The notes below the pieces were generated by a model. That model did no database searches. It saw nothing but the letters and a program-made list of their open reading frames with translations, and was not told the DNA's origin. A program made the position numbers and the translations under genes. DNA of 64,000 nucleotides from Bugula neritina (lineage: Eukaryota; Bryozoa; Gymnolaemata; Cheilostomatida; Bugulidae), in assembly GCA_964035545.1 (NCBI GenBank), contig OZ037766.1, positions 18,689,581-18,753,580 of the forward strand, read 5' to 3'. Shown here piece after piece: positions 49,379 to 62,911 of this stretch. Every line of letters starts with the position of its first letter. Positions within the stretch are counted from its first letter, which is position 1.

Positions 49379-52300
49379 TTTCAGTAGGTTACCATATATT
49401 TCGTTATGTTGCAGTATATTTCGATGTGTTGCAGTGTATTTAAATATGTTACAGTGTATTTCAGTATGTTAGAGTACACTTCCGTAAATTACACTATACT
49501 TCAGTGAGTTGTAGTATATTTCAGTATCTTGCAGTATATCTCAGTATGTTACAGTATATTTCAGTATGTTGCAGTACATTTCAGTGTGTTACGGTATATT
49601 TCATTATGTTGCAGTATGTTGCAGTATATTTCAGTAGTTTGCAACATATTTCAGTAGGTTACCCTATATTTCGGTATGTTGCAGTATATTTCAACGTGTT
49701 GCAGTGTATTTCAGCATGTTGCAGTATAGTTCAGTGGGTTATAGTATATTTCAGAATGATACAGCGTATGTCGGTATGTTACAGTGTACTTCAGTATGTT
49801 TCAATATTTTTAGGTATATTTCAGTATGTTGAAGTATATTTTAGTATGTTGCAGTGTAATTCAGTATGTTGCAGTATATTTCAGTATGTTGTCGTATGTT
49901 TTAGTACTTTACAGTACACTTCTGTATAATACAGTATACATCAGTGTGTTGCAGTGTCCTTCAGTATGTCGCGGTGTGTTTCAATCTGTTACAGTATATT
50001 TCAGTAGTTTACCATATATTTCGGTATGTTGCAGTATATTTCAATGTGGTGCACTGCATTTCAATATGTTACTGTGTATTTCAGTATGTTGTAGTATGTT
50101 GCAGTATATTGCAGTAGTTTGCAACATATCTCAGTAGGTTACCATATATTTCAGTATGTTGCAGTATTTTTCAGTGGGTTACAGCATATTTTAGTATGAT
50201 ACAGTCTATTTCAGTATGTTACAGTGTATTTCAGTATGCTTCAATTTTTTTAGGTATATTTCATTATGTTGAAGTATATTTTAGTATGTTGCAGTGTAAT
50301 TCAGTATGTTACAGTATATTTCAGTATGATACAGTAAATTTCGGTATGTCGGAGTATATTTCAGTGCGTTACAGTATATTTCAGTATGATACAGCGTATT
50401 TCAGTATGTTTCAGTGTATTTCAGTATGCTTCAATTCTTTTAGGTATATTTCATTATGTTGAAGTATATTTTAGTATGTTGCAGTGTAATTCAGTATGTT
50501 GCAGTATATTTCAGTATGTTGTCGTATGCTTCAGTATTTTACAGGACATTTCCGTATATTACAGTATACTTCAGTGTGTTGCAGTGTATTTCAGCATGTT
50601 GCAGTATATTTCAGTGGGTTACAGTATATTTCATTATGTTGCAGTATGTTGCATTATATTTCAGTAGTTTGCAACATATTTCATTAGGTTACCATATATT
50701 TCGGTATGTTGCAGTATATTTCAATGTGTTGCAGTGTATTTAAATATGTTACAGTGTATTTCAGTATGTTAGAGTACACTTCCGTAAATTACACTATACT
50801 TCGGTGAGTTGTAGTATATTTCAGTATCTTGCAGTATATCTCAGTATGTTACAGTATATTTCAGTATGTTGCAGTACATTTCAGTGTGTTACGGTACATT
50901 TCATTATGTTGCAGTATGTTGCAGTATATTTCAGTAGTTTGCAACATATTTCAGTAGGTTACCCTATATTTCGGTACGTTGCAGTATATTTCAACGTGTT
51001 GCCGTCTATTTCAGCATGTTGCAGTATAGTTCAGTGGGTTATAGTATATTTCAGGATGATACAGCGTATGTCGGTATGTTACAGTGTACTTCAGTATGTT
51101 TCAATATTTTTAGGTATATTTCAGTATGTTGAAGTATATTTTAGTATGTTGCAGTGTAATTCAGTATGTTGCAGTATATTTCAGTGTGTTACGGTATATT
51201 TCATTATGTTGCAGTATGTTGCAGTATATTTCAGTAGTTTGCAACATATTTCACTAGGTTACCATACATTTCGGTATGTTGTAGCATATTTCAATGTGTT
51301 GCAGTGTTTGCAGTATGTTGCAGTATATTTCAGTGGGTTATAGTATATTTCAGTATGATACAGCGTATTTCAGTATGTTGCAGTGTTTTTCAATGTGTTA
51401 CAGTATATTTCAGTATATTACCGTATATTTAGGTATGTTACAGTTTATTCCGATGTGTTGCAGTGTATTTTAGTATGTTACAGTGTATTTCAGTATCTTT
51501 CAGTATTTTGCAATATGTTTCAGTATGTTACATTATATTTCAGTATTTTGCAGTATATTTCAGTGTGTTACAGTATATTTCAGTATATCACAGTGCATTT
51601 TCAGGTATTACACTATACTTCAGTGAGTTTTTGTGTCGTTCAGTATGTTGCAGTATATTTTAGTATCTTGGAACATGTTTCAATTTGTTGCAATGTATTT
51701 CAATATGTTACAGTGTATTTCAGTATGTTGCAGTATGTTGCAATGCATTCAGTATGTTACAGTGTATTTCAGTATGTTGCAGTATCTTGCAGTATCTTGC
51801 AGTATATGTCAGTATGTTGCAGTATATTTCAGTATGTTGCAGTATATTTCAGTTGGTTACAGTATATTTCATTATGTTGCAGTATGTTGCATTATATTTC
51901 AGTAGTTTGCAACATATTTCAGTAGGTTACCATATATTTCGGTATGTTGCAGTATGTTTCAATGTGTTGCAGTGTATTTAAATATGTTACAGTGTATTTC
52001 AGTATGTTAGAGTACACTTCCGTAAATTACACTATACTTCGGTGAGTTGTAGTATATTTCAGTATCTTGCAGTATATCTCAGTATGTTACAGTATATTTC
52101 AGTATGTTGCAGTACATTTCAGTGTGTTACGGTACATTTCATTATGTTGCAGTATGTTGCAGTATATTTCAGTAGTTTGCAACATATTTCAGTAGGTTAC
52201 CCTATATTTCGGTACGTTGCAGTATATTTCAACGTGTTGCCGTCTATTTCAGCATGTTGCAGTATAGTTCAGTGGGTTATAGTATATTTCAGGATGATAC

Positions 52301-52430
52301 AGCGTATGTCGGTATGTTACAGTGTACTTCAGTATGTTTCAATATTTTTAGGTATATTTCAGTATGTTGAAGTATATTTTAGTATGTTGCAGTGTAATTC
52401 AGTATGTTGCAGTATATTTCAGTATGTTGT
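49379..52430 (+). repeat. Satellite family B, right of E2
   Basis: Continues the interrupted 2538-bp unit and then a third unit from 51237. The third unit follows the same order to about 52.0 kb. Beyond that it is a mosaic: 52042-52380 resembles the 50804 type (CGGTGAGTTG, GTTGCCGTCT), and the sequence then switches to the 49.9 kb type. This is a recombination junction between unit types. Confidence 0.85.
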
Positions 52431-55400
52431 CGTGTGTTTTAGTACTTTACAGTACACTTCTGTATATTACAGTATACATCAGTGTGTTGCAGTGTCCTTC
52501 AGTATGTTGCGGTGTGTTTCAATATGTTACAGTATATTTCAGTAGTTTACCATATATTTCAGTATGTTGCAGTATATTGCAATGTGGTGCACTGTATTCC
52601 AATATATTACTGTGTATTTCAGTATGTTGTAGTATGTTGCAGTGTATTTCAGTATGTTGCAGTAAGTTGCAGTATATTTCAGTATGTTACAGTGTATTTC
52701 AGTATGTTGCAGTGTATTTCCGTGTGTTACAGTAAATTTCAGTATGTTACAGTACATTTCTTTATATTACACTATATTTCAGTGGGTTGCAGTGTAGTTC
52801 AGTGTGCTACAGCACATTTCAGTATGTTGCAGTGTTTTTCAATTTGTTACAGTATATTTCAGTATATTACCGTATATTTAAGTATGTTAAAGTTTATTCC
52901 GATGTGTTGCAGTGTATTTCAGTATGTTACAGTGTATTTCAGTATGTTGCAGTATTTTGCAATATATTTCAAATGTTACAGTGTATTTCAGCATGTTGCA
53001 GTATATTTCGGTATGATACAACAAGTTTCAGTATGTTGGAGTATATTTCAGTGGGTTACAGTATATTTCAGTATGATACAGTGCATTTCGGTGCGTTACA
53101 GTATATTTCAGTATGATACAGCGTACTTCAGTATGTTTCAGTGTATTTTAGTATGCTTCAATATTTTTAGGTATATTTCAGTATGTTGAAGTATATTTTA
53201 GTATGTTGCAGCTTAATTCAGTATGTTGCAGTATATTTCAGTATGTTGTCGTATGTTTCAGTATTTTACAGGACATTTCTGTATATTACAGTATACTTCA
53301 GTGTGTTGCAGTGTATTTAAGTATGCTGCGATATGTTTAAATGTATTACAGTATATTTCAGTAGTTTACCGTATATTTCGGTATGTTGCAGTATATTTCA
53401 ATGTGTTGCACTGCATTTCAATATGTTACAGTATATTTCATTATGTTGCAGTATGTTGCAGTATATTTCAGTAGTTTGCAACATATCTCAGTAGGTTACC
53501 ATATATTTCGGTATGATGCAGCATATTTCAGTATGTTACAGTGTATTTCAGTATGTTGCAGTATCTTGCAGTATATTTCAGTACGTTGCAGTATATTTCA
53601 GTATGTTTCAGTCTGTTTCAGTATATTACAGTATATTCCTGTATTTTGCAGTATATTTCAGAGTGTTATAGTATATTTCATTATGTTGCAGTATGTTGCA
53701 GTATATTTCAATACTTTGCAACATATTTCAGTAGATTACCCTATACTTCGGTATGTTGCAGCATATTTCAATCTGTTGCAGTGTTTTCGGTATGTTGCAG
53801 TATATTTCAGTGCGTTATAGTATACTTCAGTATGATACAGCGTAGTTCAGTATGTTGCAATGTTTTTCAATATGTTGCAGTATATTTAAATATGTTGCAG
53901 TATGTTTCAGTGGGTTACAGTATATTTCATTATGATGCAGTATGTTACAGTATATTTCAGTAGTTTACAACATATTTCAGTAGGTTACCATATATTACAG
54001 TATGTTGCAGTATATTTCAATGTGTTGCAGCGCACTTCAATATGTTACAGTGTATTTCAGTATGTTGCAGTATGTTGCAGTGTATTTCAGTATGTTTTGG
54101 TGTATTTCAGTATGTTTCAAATTTTTTAGGTATATTTCAGTATGTTGAAGTATATTTTAGTATGTAGCAGTGTAATTCAGTACGTTGCAGTATATTTCAG
54201 TATGTTGTCGTATGTTTTAGTATTTTACAGTACATTTCTGTATATTACAGTATAGTACATTTCTTTATATTACACTATATTTCAGTGAGTTGCAGTGTAG
54301 TTCAGTGTGCTACAGCATATTTCAGTATGTTGCAGTGTTTTTCAATTTGTTACAGTATATTTCAGTATATTACCGAATATTTAAGTATGTTAAAGTTTAT
54401 TCCGATGTGTTGCAGTGTATTTCAGTATGTTACAGTGTATTTCAGTATGTTCCAGTACTTTGCAATATATTTCAAATGTTACAGTGTATTTCAGTATGTT
54501 GTAGTATATTTCAGTATGATACAATAAGTTTCAAAATGTCGGAGTATATTTCAGTGGGTTACAGTATATTTCAGTGTGGTACAGTGCATTTCGTTGCGTT
54601 ACAGTATATTTCAGTATGATACAGCATATTTCAGTATGTTTCACTGTATTTCGGTATGCTTCAATTTTTTTAGGTATATTTCATTATGTTGAAGTATATT
54701 TTAGTATGTTGCAGTGTAATTCAGTATGTTGCAGTATATTTCAGTATGTTGTCGTATGTTTCAGTATTTTACAGGACATTTCCGTATATTACAGTATACT
54801 TCAGTGTGTTGCAGTGTATTTCAGCATGTTGCGGTATAATTCAGTGTGTTACAGTGTATTTCATTGTGTTACAGTGCATTTCCAGAAATTACACTATACT
54901 TCAGTGAGTTTTAGTGTCTTTCAGTATGTTGCAGTTTATTTCGGTATCTTTCAACATATTTCAATGTGTTGCAATGTGTTTTAATATGTTACAGTGTATT
55001 TCAGCATGTTGCAGCATGTTGCAGTGTATTTCAGTATGTTACAGTGTATTTCTGTAGGTTTTAATATCTTGCAGTATATTTCAGTATGTTGCAGTATATT
55101 TCAGTATGTTGCAGTATATTATTTTAGTGGATTACAGTATATTCCAGTATGTTGCAGTATGTTGCAGTATATTTCAGTAGTTTGCAACATATTTCTGTTG
55201 GTTACCATTTATTTCGGTATTTTGCAGTAAATTTCAATGTGTTGCAGTGTATTTCAATATGTTACAGTGTATTTCAGTATGTTGCAGTATCTTGCAGTAT
55301 CTTGCAGTATATGTCAGTATGTTGCAGTATATTTCAGTATGTTGCAGTATATTTCAGTGGGTTACAGTATATTTCGTTATGTTGCAGTATGTTGCATTAT

Positions 55401-58400
55401 ATTTCAGTAGTTTGCAACATATTTCAGTAGGTTACCATATATTTCGCTATGTTGCAGTATATTTCGATGTGTTGCAGTGTATTTAAATATGTTACAGTGT
55501 ATTTCAGTATGTTAGAGTACACTTCCGTAAATTACACTATACTTCAGTGAGTTGTAGTATATTTCAGTATCTTGCAGTATATCTCAGTATGTTACAGTAT
55601 ATTTCAGTATGTTGCAGTACATTTCATGTGTTACGGTATATTTCATTATGTTGCAGTATGTTGCAGTATATTTCAGTAGTTTGCAACATATTTCAGTAGG
55701 TTACCCTATATTTCGGTATGTTGCAGTATATTTCAACGTGTTGCAGTGTATTTCAGCATGTTGCAGTATAGTTCAGTGGGTTATAGTATATTTCAGTATG
55801 ATACAGCGTATGTCGGTATGTTACAGTGTACTTCAGTATGTTTCAATATTTTTAGGTATATTTCAGTATGTTGAAGTATATTTTAGTATGTTGCAGTGTA
55901 ATTCAGTATGTTGCAGTATATTTCAGTAGTTTGCAACATATCTCAGTAGGTTAGCATATATTTCGGTATGATGCAGCGTATTTCAGTATGTTACAGTATA
56001 TTTCAGTATGTTGCAGTATCTTGCAGTATATTTCAGTATGTTGCTGTATATTTCAGTATGTTGCAGTCTGTTTCAGTATATTACAGTATATTCCAGTATT
56101 TTGCAGTTCATTTCAGGGTGTTACAGTATATTTCATTATGTTGCAATATGTTGCAGTATATTTCAGTAGTTTGCAACATATTTCAGTGGTTTACCATATA
56201 TTTCGGTATGTTGCAGTGTATTTCAGTATGTTGCAGTGTATTTCAGTATGTTGCAGTATGTTGCAGCATATTTCAGTATGTTACAGCGTATTTCAGTATG
56301 TTGCAGTGTATTTCAGTGTGTTACAGTATAATATTTCAGTATGTTAGAGTACACTTCCGTAAATTACACTATACTTCAGTGAGTTGTAGTCTATTTCAGT
56401 ATCTTGCAGTATATCTCAGTATGTTCCAGTATATTTCAGCATGTTGCGGTATATTTCAGTGTGTTACAGTATATTTCATTATGTTACAGTGCATTTCCAG
56501 ATATTACACCATACTTCAGTGAGTTTTAGTGTTTTTCAGTAAGTTGCAGTATGTTTCGGTATCTTGCAACATATTTCAATGTGTTGCAATGTATTTCAAT
56601 ATGTTACAGTGTATTTCAGTATGTTGCAGCATGTTGCAGTGTATTTTAGTATGTTACAGTGTATTTCAGTATGTTGCAGTATATTATTTCAGTGGGTTAC
56701 AGTATATTCCAGTATGTTGCAGTATGTTGCAGTATATTTCAGTATGTTGCAGTATATTATTTCATGGGGTTACAGTATATTCCAGTATGTTGCAGTATGT
56801 TGCAGTATATTTCAGTAGTTTGCAACATATTTCTGTAGGTTACCATATATTCCGGTACGTTGCAGTATATTTCAATGTGTTGCAGTGTATTTCAATATGT
56901 TACAGTGTATTTCGGTATGTTGCAGTATGTTGCAGTATGTTACAGTGTATTTCAGTATGTTGCAGTGTATTTCAGTGTGTTACAGTATATTTCAGTATGT
57001 TACAGCACATTTCTTTATATTACACTATATTTCAGTGAGTTGCAGTGTAGTTCAGTGTGCTACAGCATATCTCAGTATGTTGCAGTGTTTTTCAATTTGT
57101 TACAGTATATTACAGTATATTACCGTATATTTAAGTATGTCAAAGTTTATTCCGATGTGTTGCAGTGTATTTCAGTATGTTGCAGTGTATTTCAGTATGT
57201 TGCAGTATGTTGCAGCATATTTCAGTATGTTACAGCGTATTTCAGTATGTTGCAGTGTATTTCAGTATGTTGCAGTATCTTGCAGTATCTTGCAGTATAT
57301 GTCAGTATGTTGCAGTATATTTCAGTATGTTGCAGTATATTTCAGTGGGTTACAGTATATTCCATTATGTTGCAGTATGTTGCATTATATTTCAGTAGTT
57401 TGTAACATATTTCAGTAGGTTACCATATATTTCGCTATGTTGCAGTATATTTCGATGTGTTGCAGTGTATTTAAATATGTTACAGTGTATTTCAGTATGT
57501 TAGAGTACACTTCCGTAAATTACACTATACTTCAGTGAGTTGTAGTATATTTCAGTATCTTGCAGTATATCTCAGTATGTTACAGTATATTTCAGTATGT
57601 TGCAGTACATTTCAGTGTGTTACGGTATATTTCATTATGTTGCAGTATGTTGCAGTATATTTCAGTAGTTTGCAACATATTTCAGTAGGTTACCCTATAT
57701 TTCGGTATGTTGCAGTATATTTCAACGTGTTGCAGTGTATTTCAGCATGTTGCAGTATAGTTCAGTGGATTATAGTATATTTCAGTATGATACAGCGTAT
57801 GTCGGTATGTTACAGTGTACTTCAGTATGTTTCAATATTTTTAGGTATATTTCAGTATGTTGAAGTATATTTTAGTATGTTGCAGTGTAATTCAGTATGT
57901 TGCAGTATATTTCAGTATGTTGTCGTATGTTTTAGTACTTTACAGTACACTTCTGTATATTACAGTATACATCAGTGTGGTGCAGTGTCCTTCAGTATGT
58001 CGCGGTGTGTTTCAATCTGTTACAGTATATTTCAGTAATTTACCATATATTTCGGTATGTTGCAGTATATTTCAATGTGGTGCACTGCATTTCAATATGT
58101 TACTGTGTATTTCAGTATGTTGTAGTATGTTGCAGTATATTTCAGTAGTTTGCAACATATCTCAGTAGGTTACCATATATTTCAGTATGTTGCAGTATTT
58201 TTCAGTGGGTTACAGCATATTTTAGTATGATACAGTCTATTTCAGTATGTTACGGTGTATTTCAGTATGCTTCAATTTTTTTAGGTATATTTCATTATGT
58301 TGAAGTATATTTTAGTATGTTGCAGTGTAATTCAGTATGTTACAGTACATTTCAGTATGATACAATAAATTTCGGTATGTCGGAGTATATTTCAGTGCGT

Positions 58401-59529
58401 TACAGTATATTTCAGTATGATACAGCGTATTTCAGTATGTTTCAGTGTATTTCAGCATGCTTCAATTCTTTTAGGTATATTTCATTATGTTGAAGTATAT
58501 TTTAGTATGTTGCAGTGTAATTCAGTATGTTGCAGTATATTTCAGTATGTTGTCGTATGTTTCAGTATTTTACAGGACATTTCCGTATATTACAGTATAC
58601 TTCAGTGTGTTGCAGTGTATTTCAGCACGTTGCAATATAATTTAGTGTGTTACAGTATATTTCATTATGTTACAGTGCATTTCCAGAAATTACACTATAC
58701 TTCAGTGAGTTTTAGTGTCTTTCAGTATGTTGCAGTATATTTCGGTATCTTTCAACATATTTCAATGTGTTGCAATGTATTTCAATATGTTACAGTGTAT
58801 TTCAGTATGTTGCAGCATGTTGCAGTGTATTTCAGTATGTTACAGTGTATTTCAGTAGGTTTCAATATCTTGCAGTATATTTCAGTATGTTGCAGTATAT
58901 TTCAGTATGTTGCAGTATATTATTTCAGTGGGTTACAGTATATTCCAGTATGTTGCAGTATGTTGCAGTATATTTCAGTAGTTTGCAACATATTTCTGTA
59001 GGTTACCATTTATTTCGGTATTTTGCAGTATATTTCAATGTGTTGCAGTGTATTTCAATATGTTACAGTGTATTTCGGTATGTTGCAGTATGTTGCAGTA
59101 TGTTGCAGTATGTTGCAGGTATTTCAGTATTTTACAGTGTATTTCAGTAGTTTGCAACATATTTCACTAGGTTACCATACATTTCGGTATGTTGTAGCAT
59201 ATTTCAATGTGTTGCAGTGTTTTCAGTATGTTGCAGTATATTTCAGTGGGTTATAGTATATTTCAGTATGATACAGCGTATTTCAGTATGTTGCAGTGTT
59301 TTTCAATGTGTTACAGTATAGTTCAGTATCTTCCCGTATATTTAGGTATGTTACAGTTTATTCCGATGTGTTGCAGTGTATTTCAGTATGTTACAGTGTA
59401 TTTCAGTATCTTGCAGTATTTTGCAATTTATTTCAGTATGTTACATTATATTTCAGTATTTTGCAGTTTATTTCAGTGTGTTACAGTATATTTCAGTATA
59501 TCACAGTGCATTTTCAGGTATTACACTAT
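52431..59529 (+). repeat. Satellite family B, mixed units
   Basis: A decamer array with additional phrases (TTTCTTTATATTACACTATA, TTTCAAATGTTACAG, AGTATATTATTTCAG). Segments recur out of order: 53223-53474 resembles 60796-61047, 54285-54527 resembles 61876-62118, and 55968-56522 is similar to parts of 62.2-62.9 kb. Short indels such as TATTATTTCAG shift the decamer phase repeatedly. No non-satellite insert and no gene are seen. Confidence 0.88.
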
Positions 59530-62500
59530 ACTTCAGTGAGTTTTTGTGTCGTTCAGTATGTTGCAGTATATTTTAGTATCTTGGAACATGTTTCAATTTG
59601 TTGCAATGTATTTCAATATGTTACAGTGTATTTCAGTATGTTGCAGTATGTTGCAATGTATTTCGGTATGTTACAGTGTATTTCAGTATGTTGCAGTATC
59701 TTGCAGTATATGTCAGTATGTTGCAGTATATTTCAGTATGTTGCAGTATATTTCAGTGGGTTACAGTATATTTCATTATGTTGCAGTATGTTGCATTATA
59801 TTTCAGTAGTTTGCAACATATTTCAGTAGGTTACCATATATTTCGGTATGTTGTAGCATATTTCAATGTGTTGCAGTGTTTTCAGTATGGTACAGTGTAT
59901 TTCAGTATGTTGCAGTGTATTTCAGTGTGTTACAGTATTTTTAGGTATATTTCAGTATGTTGAAGTATATTTTAGTATGTTGCAGTGTAATTCAGTATGT
60001 TGCAGTATATTTCAGTATGTTGTCGTATGTTTTAGTACTTTACAGTACACTTCTGTATATTACAGTATACATCAGTGTGCTGCAGTGTCCTTTAGTATGT
60101 TGCGGTGTGTTTCAATCTGTTACAGTATATTTCAGTAGTTTACCATATATTTCGGTATGTTGCAGTATATTTCAATGTGGTGCACTGTATTTCAATATGT
60201 TACTGTGTATTTCAGTATGTTGTAGTATGTTGCAGTGTATTTCAGTATGCTGCAGTGTATTTCAGTATGTTGCAGTAAGTTGCAGTATATTTCAGTATGT
60301 TACAGTGTATTTCAGTATGTTGCAGTGTATTTCAGTGTGTTACAGTATATTTCAGTATGTTACAGTACATTTCTTTATATTACACTATATTTCAGTGGGT
60401 TGCAGTGTAGTTCAGTGTGCTACAGCATATTTCAGTATGTTGCAGTGTTTTTCAATTTGTTACAGTATATTTCAGTATATTACCGTATATTTAAGTATGT
60501 TAAAGTTTATTCCGATGTGTTGCAGTGTATTTCAGTATGTTACAGTGTATTTCAGTGTGTTGCCGTATTTTGCAATATGTTTCAAATGTTACAGTGTATT
60601 TCAGTATGTTGCAGTATATTTCAGTATGATACAATAAGTTTCAGTATGTTGGAGTATATTTCAGTGGGTTACAGTATATTTCAGTATGATACAGTGCATT
60701 TCGGTGCGTTACAGTATATTTCAGTATGATACAGCGTACTTCAGTATGTTTCAGTGTATTTCAGTATGCTTCAATATTTTTAGGTATATTTCAGTATGTT
60801 GCAGTATATTTCAGTATGTTGTCGTATGTTTCAGTATTTTACAGGACATTTCTGTATATTACAGTATACTTCAGTGTGTTGCAGTGTATTTAAGTATGCT
60901 GCGATATGTTTAAATGTGTTACAGTATATTTCAGTAGTTTACCATATATTTCGGTATGTTGCAGTATATTTCAATGTGTTTCACTGCATTTCAATATGTT
61001 ACAGTATATTTCATTATGTTGCAGTATCTTGCAGTATATTTCAGTAGTTTGCAACATATCTCAGTAGGTTACCATATATTTCGGTATGATGCAGCATATT
61101 TCAGTATGTTACAGTGTATTTCAGTATGTTGCAGTATCTTGCAGTATATTTCAGTACTTTGCATCATATTTCAGTAGGTTACCCTATATTTCGGTATGTT
61201 GCAGCATATTTCAATCTGTTGCAGTGTGTTCGGTATATTGCAGTATATTTCAGTGGGTTATAGTATATTTCAGTATGATACAGCGTAGTTCAGTATGTTG
61301 CAATGTTTTTCAATATGTTGCAGTATATTTAAGTATGTTGCAGTATGTTTCAGTGGGTTACAGTATATTTCATTATGTTGCAGGATGTTACAGTATATTT
61401 CAGTAGTTTGCAACATATTTCAGTAGGTTACCATACATTACGGTATGTTGCAGTATATTATTTCAATGTGTTGCAGCGTATTTCAATATGTTACAGTGTA
61501 TTTCAGTATGTTTTGGTGTATTTCAGTATGTTTCAAATTTTTTAGGTATATTTCAGTATGTTGAAGTATATTTTAGTATGTAGCAGTGTAATTCAGTACG
61601 TTGCAGTATATTTCAGTATGTTGTCGTATGTTTTAGTATTTTACAGTACATTTCTGTGTATTACAGTATACATCAGTGTGTTGCAGTGTACCTCAGTATG
61701 TTGCGGTGTGTTTCAATGTGTTACAGTATATCTCAGTAGTTTACCATATATTTCGGTATGTTGCAGTATACTTCCGTATGTTACAGTGTATTTCAATATG
61801 TGGCGGTGTATTTCAGTGTGTTAAGGTATATTTCAGTATGTTACAGTACATTTCTTTATATTACACTATATTTCAGTGAGTTGCAGTGTAGTTCAGTGTG
61901 CTACAGCATATTTCAGTATGTTGCAGTGTTTTTCAATTTGTTACAGTATATTTCAGTATATTACCGTATATTTAAGTATGTTAAAGTTTATTCCGATGCG
62001 TTGCAGTGTATTTCAGTATGTTACAGTGTATTTCAGTATGTTGCAGTATTTTGCAATATATTTCAAATGTTACAGTGTATTTCAGTATGTTGCAGTATAT
62101 TTCAGTATGATACAATAAGTTTCAGTATGTTGGAGTATATTTCAGTGGGTTACAGTATATTTCAGTATGATACAATGCATTTCGGTGCGTTACAGTATAT
62201 TTCAGTATGATACAGCGTATTTCGGTATTTTTCAGTGTATTTCAGTATGCTTCAATATTTTTAGGTATATTTCAGTATGTTGAAGTATATTTTAGTATGT
62301 TGCAGTGTAATTCAGTATGTTGCAGTGTATTTCAGTATGTTGTCGTATGTTTCAGTATTTTACAGGACATTTCTGTATATTACATTATACTTCAGTGTGT
62401 TGCAGTGTATTTCAGTATGCTGCGATATGTTTAAGTGTGTTACAGTATTATTCAGTAGTTTACCATATATTTCGGTATGTTGCAGTATATTTCAATGTGT

Positions 62501-62911
62501 TGCACTGCATTTCAATATGATACAGTATATTTCATTATGTTGCAATATGTTGCAGTATATTTCAGTAGTTTGCAACATATTTCAGTGGTTTACCATATAT
62601 TTCGGTATGTTGCAGTGTATTTCAGTATGTTGCAGTGTATTTCAGTATGTTGCAGTATGTTGCAGCATATTTCAGTATGTTACAGCGTCTTTCAGTATGT
62701 TGCAGTGTATTTCAGTGTGTTACAGTATAATATTTCAGTATGTTAGAGTACACTTCCGTAAATTACACTATACTTCAGTGAGTTGTACTCTATTTCAGTA
62801 TCGTGCAGTATATCTCAGTATGTTACAGTATATTTCAGCATGTTGCGGTATATTTCAGTGTGTTACAGTATATTTCATTATGTTACAGTGCATTTCTAGA
62901 TATTACACCAT
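59530..62911 (+). repeat. 3382-bp higher-order repeat, copy 1
   Basis: Landmarks 59546/62928, 59598/62980 and 59866/63248 are all 3382 bp apart. Fine details such as GTTGCCGTATTTTGCAATAT (about 60560 and 63942) are shared. Boundaries are approximate because the unit is tandem. Confidence 0.85.

Larger units (their letters stand above)
47941..51236 (+). repeat. 2538-bp higher-order repeat, copy 2 (3296 bp with E2 inserted)
   Basis: The next landmarks (48087/51383, and 46208/49504 across the insert) are 3296 bp apart. Subtracting 2538 leaves 758 bp, which is the 756-bp E2 plus a 2-bp target duplication. The insertion is therefore younger than the split of this unit from its neighbours. Confidence 0.88.

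Noticed and set aside
52539-52757. 72-codon minus-strand frame in family B satellite
   Set aside because: It arises where the periodic minus-strand TGA happens to be mutated in several monomers.
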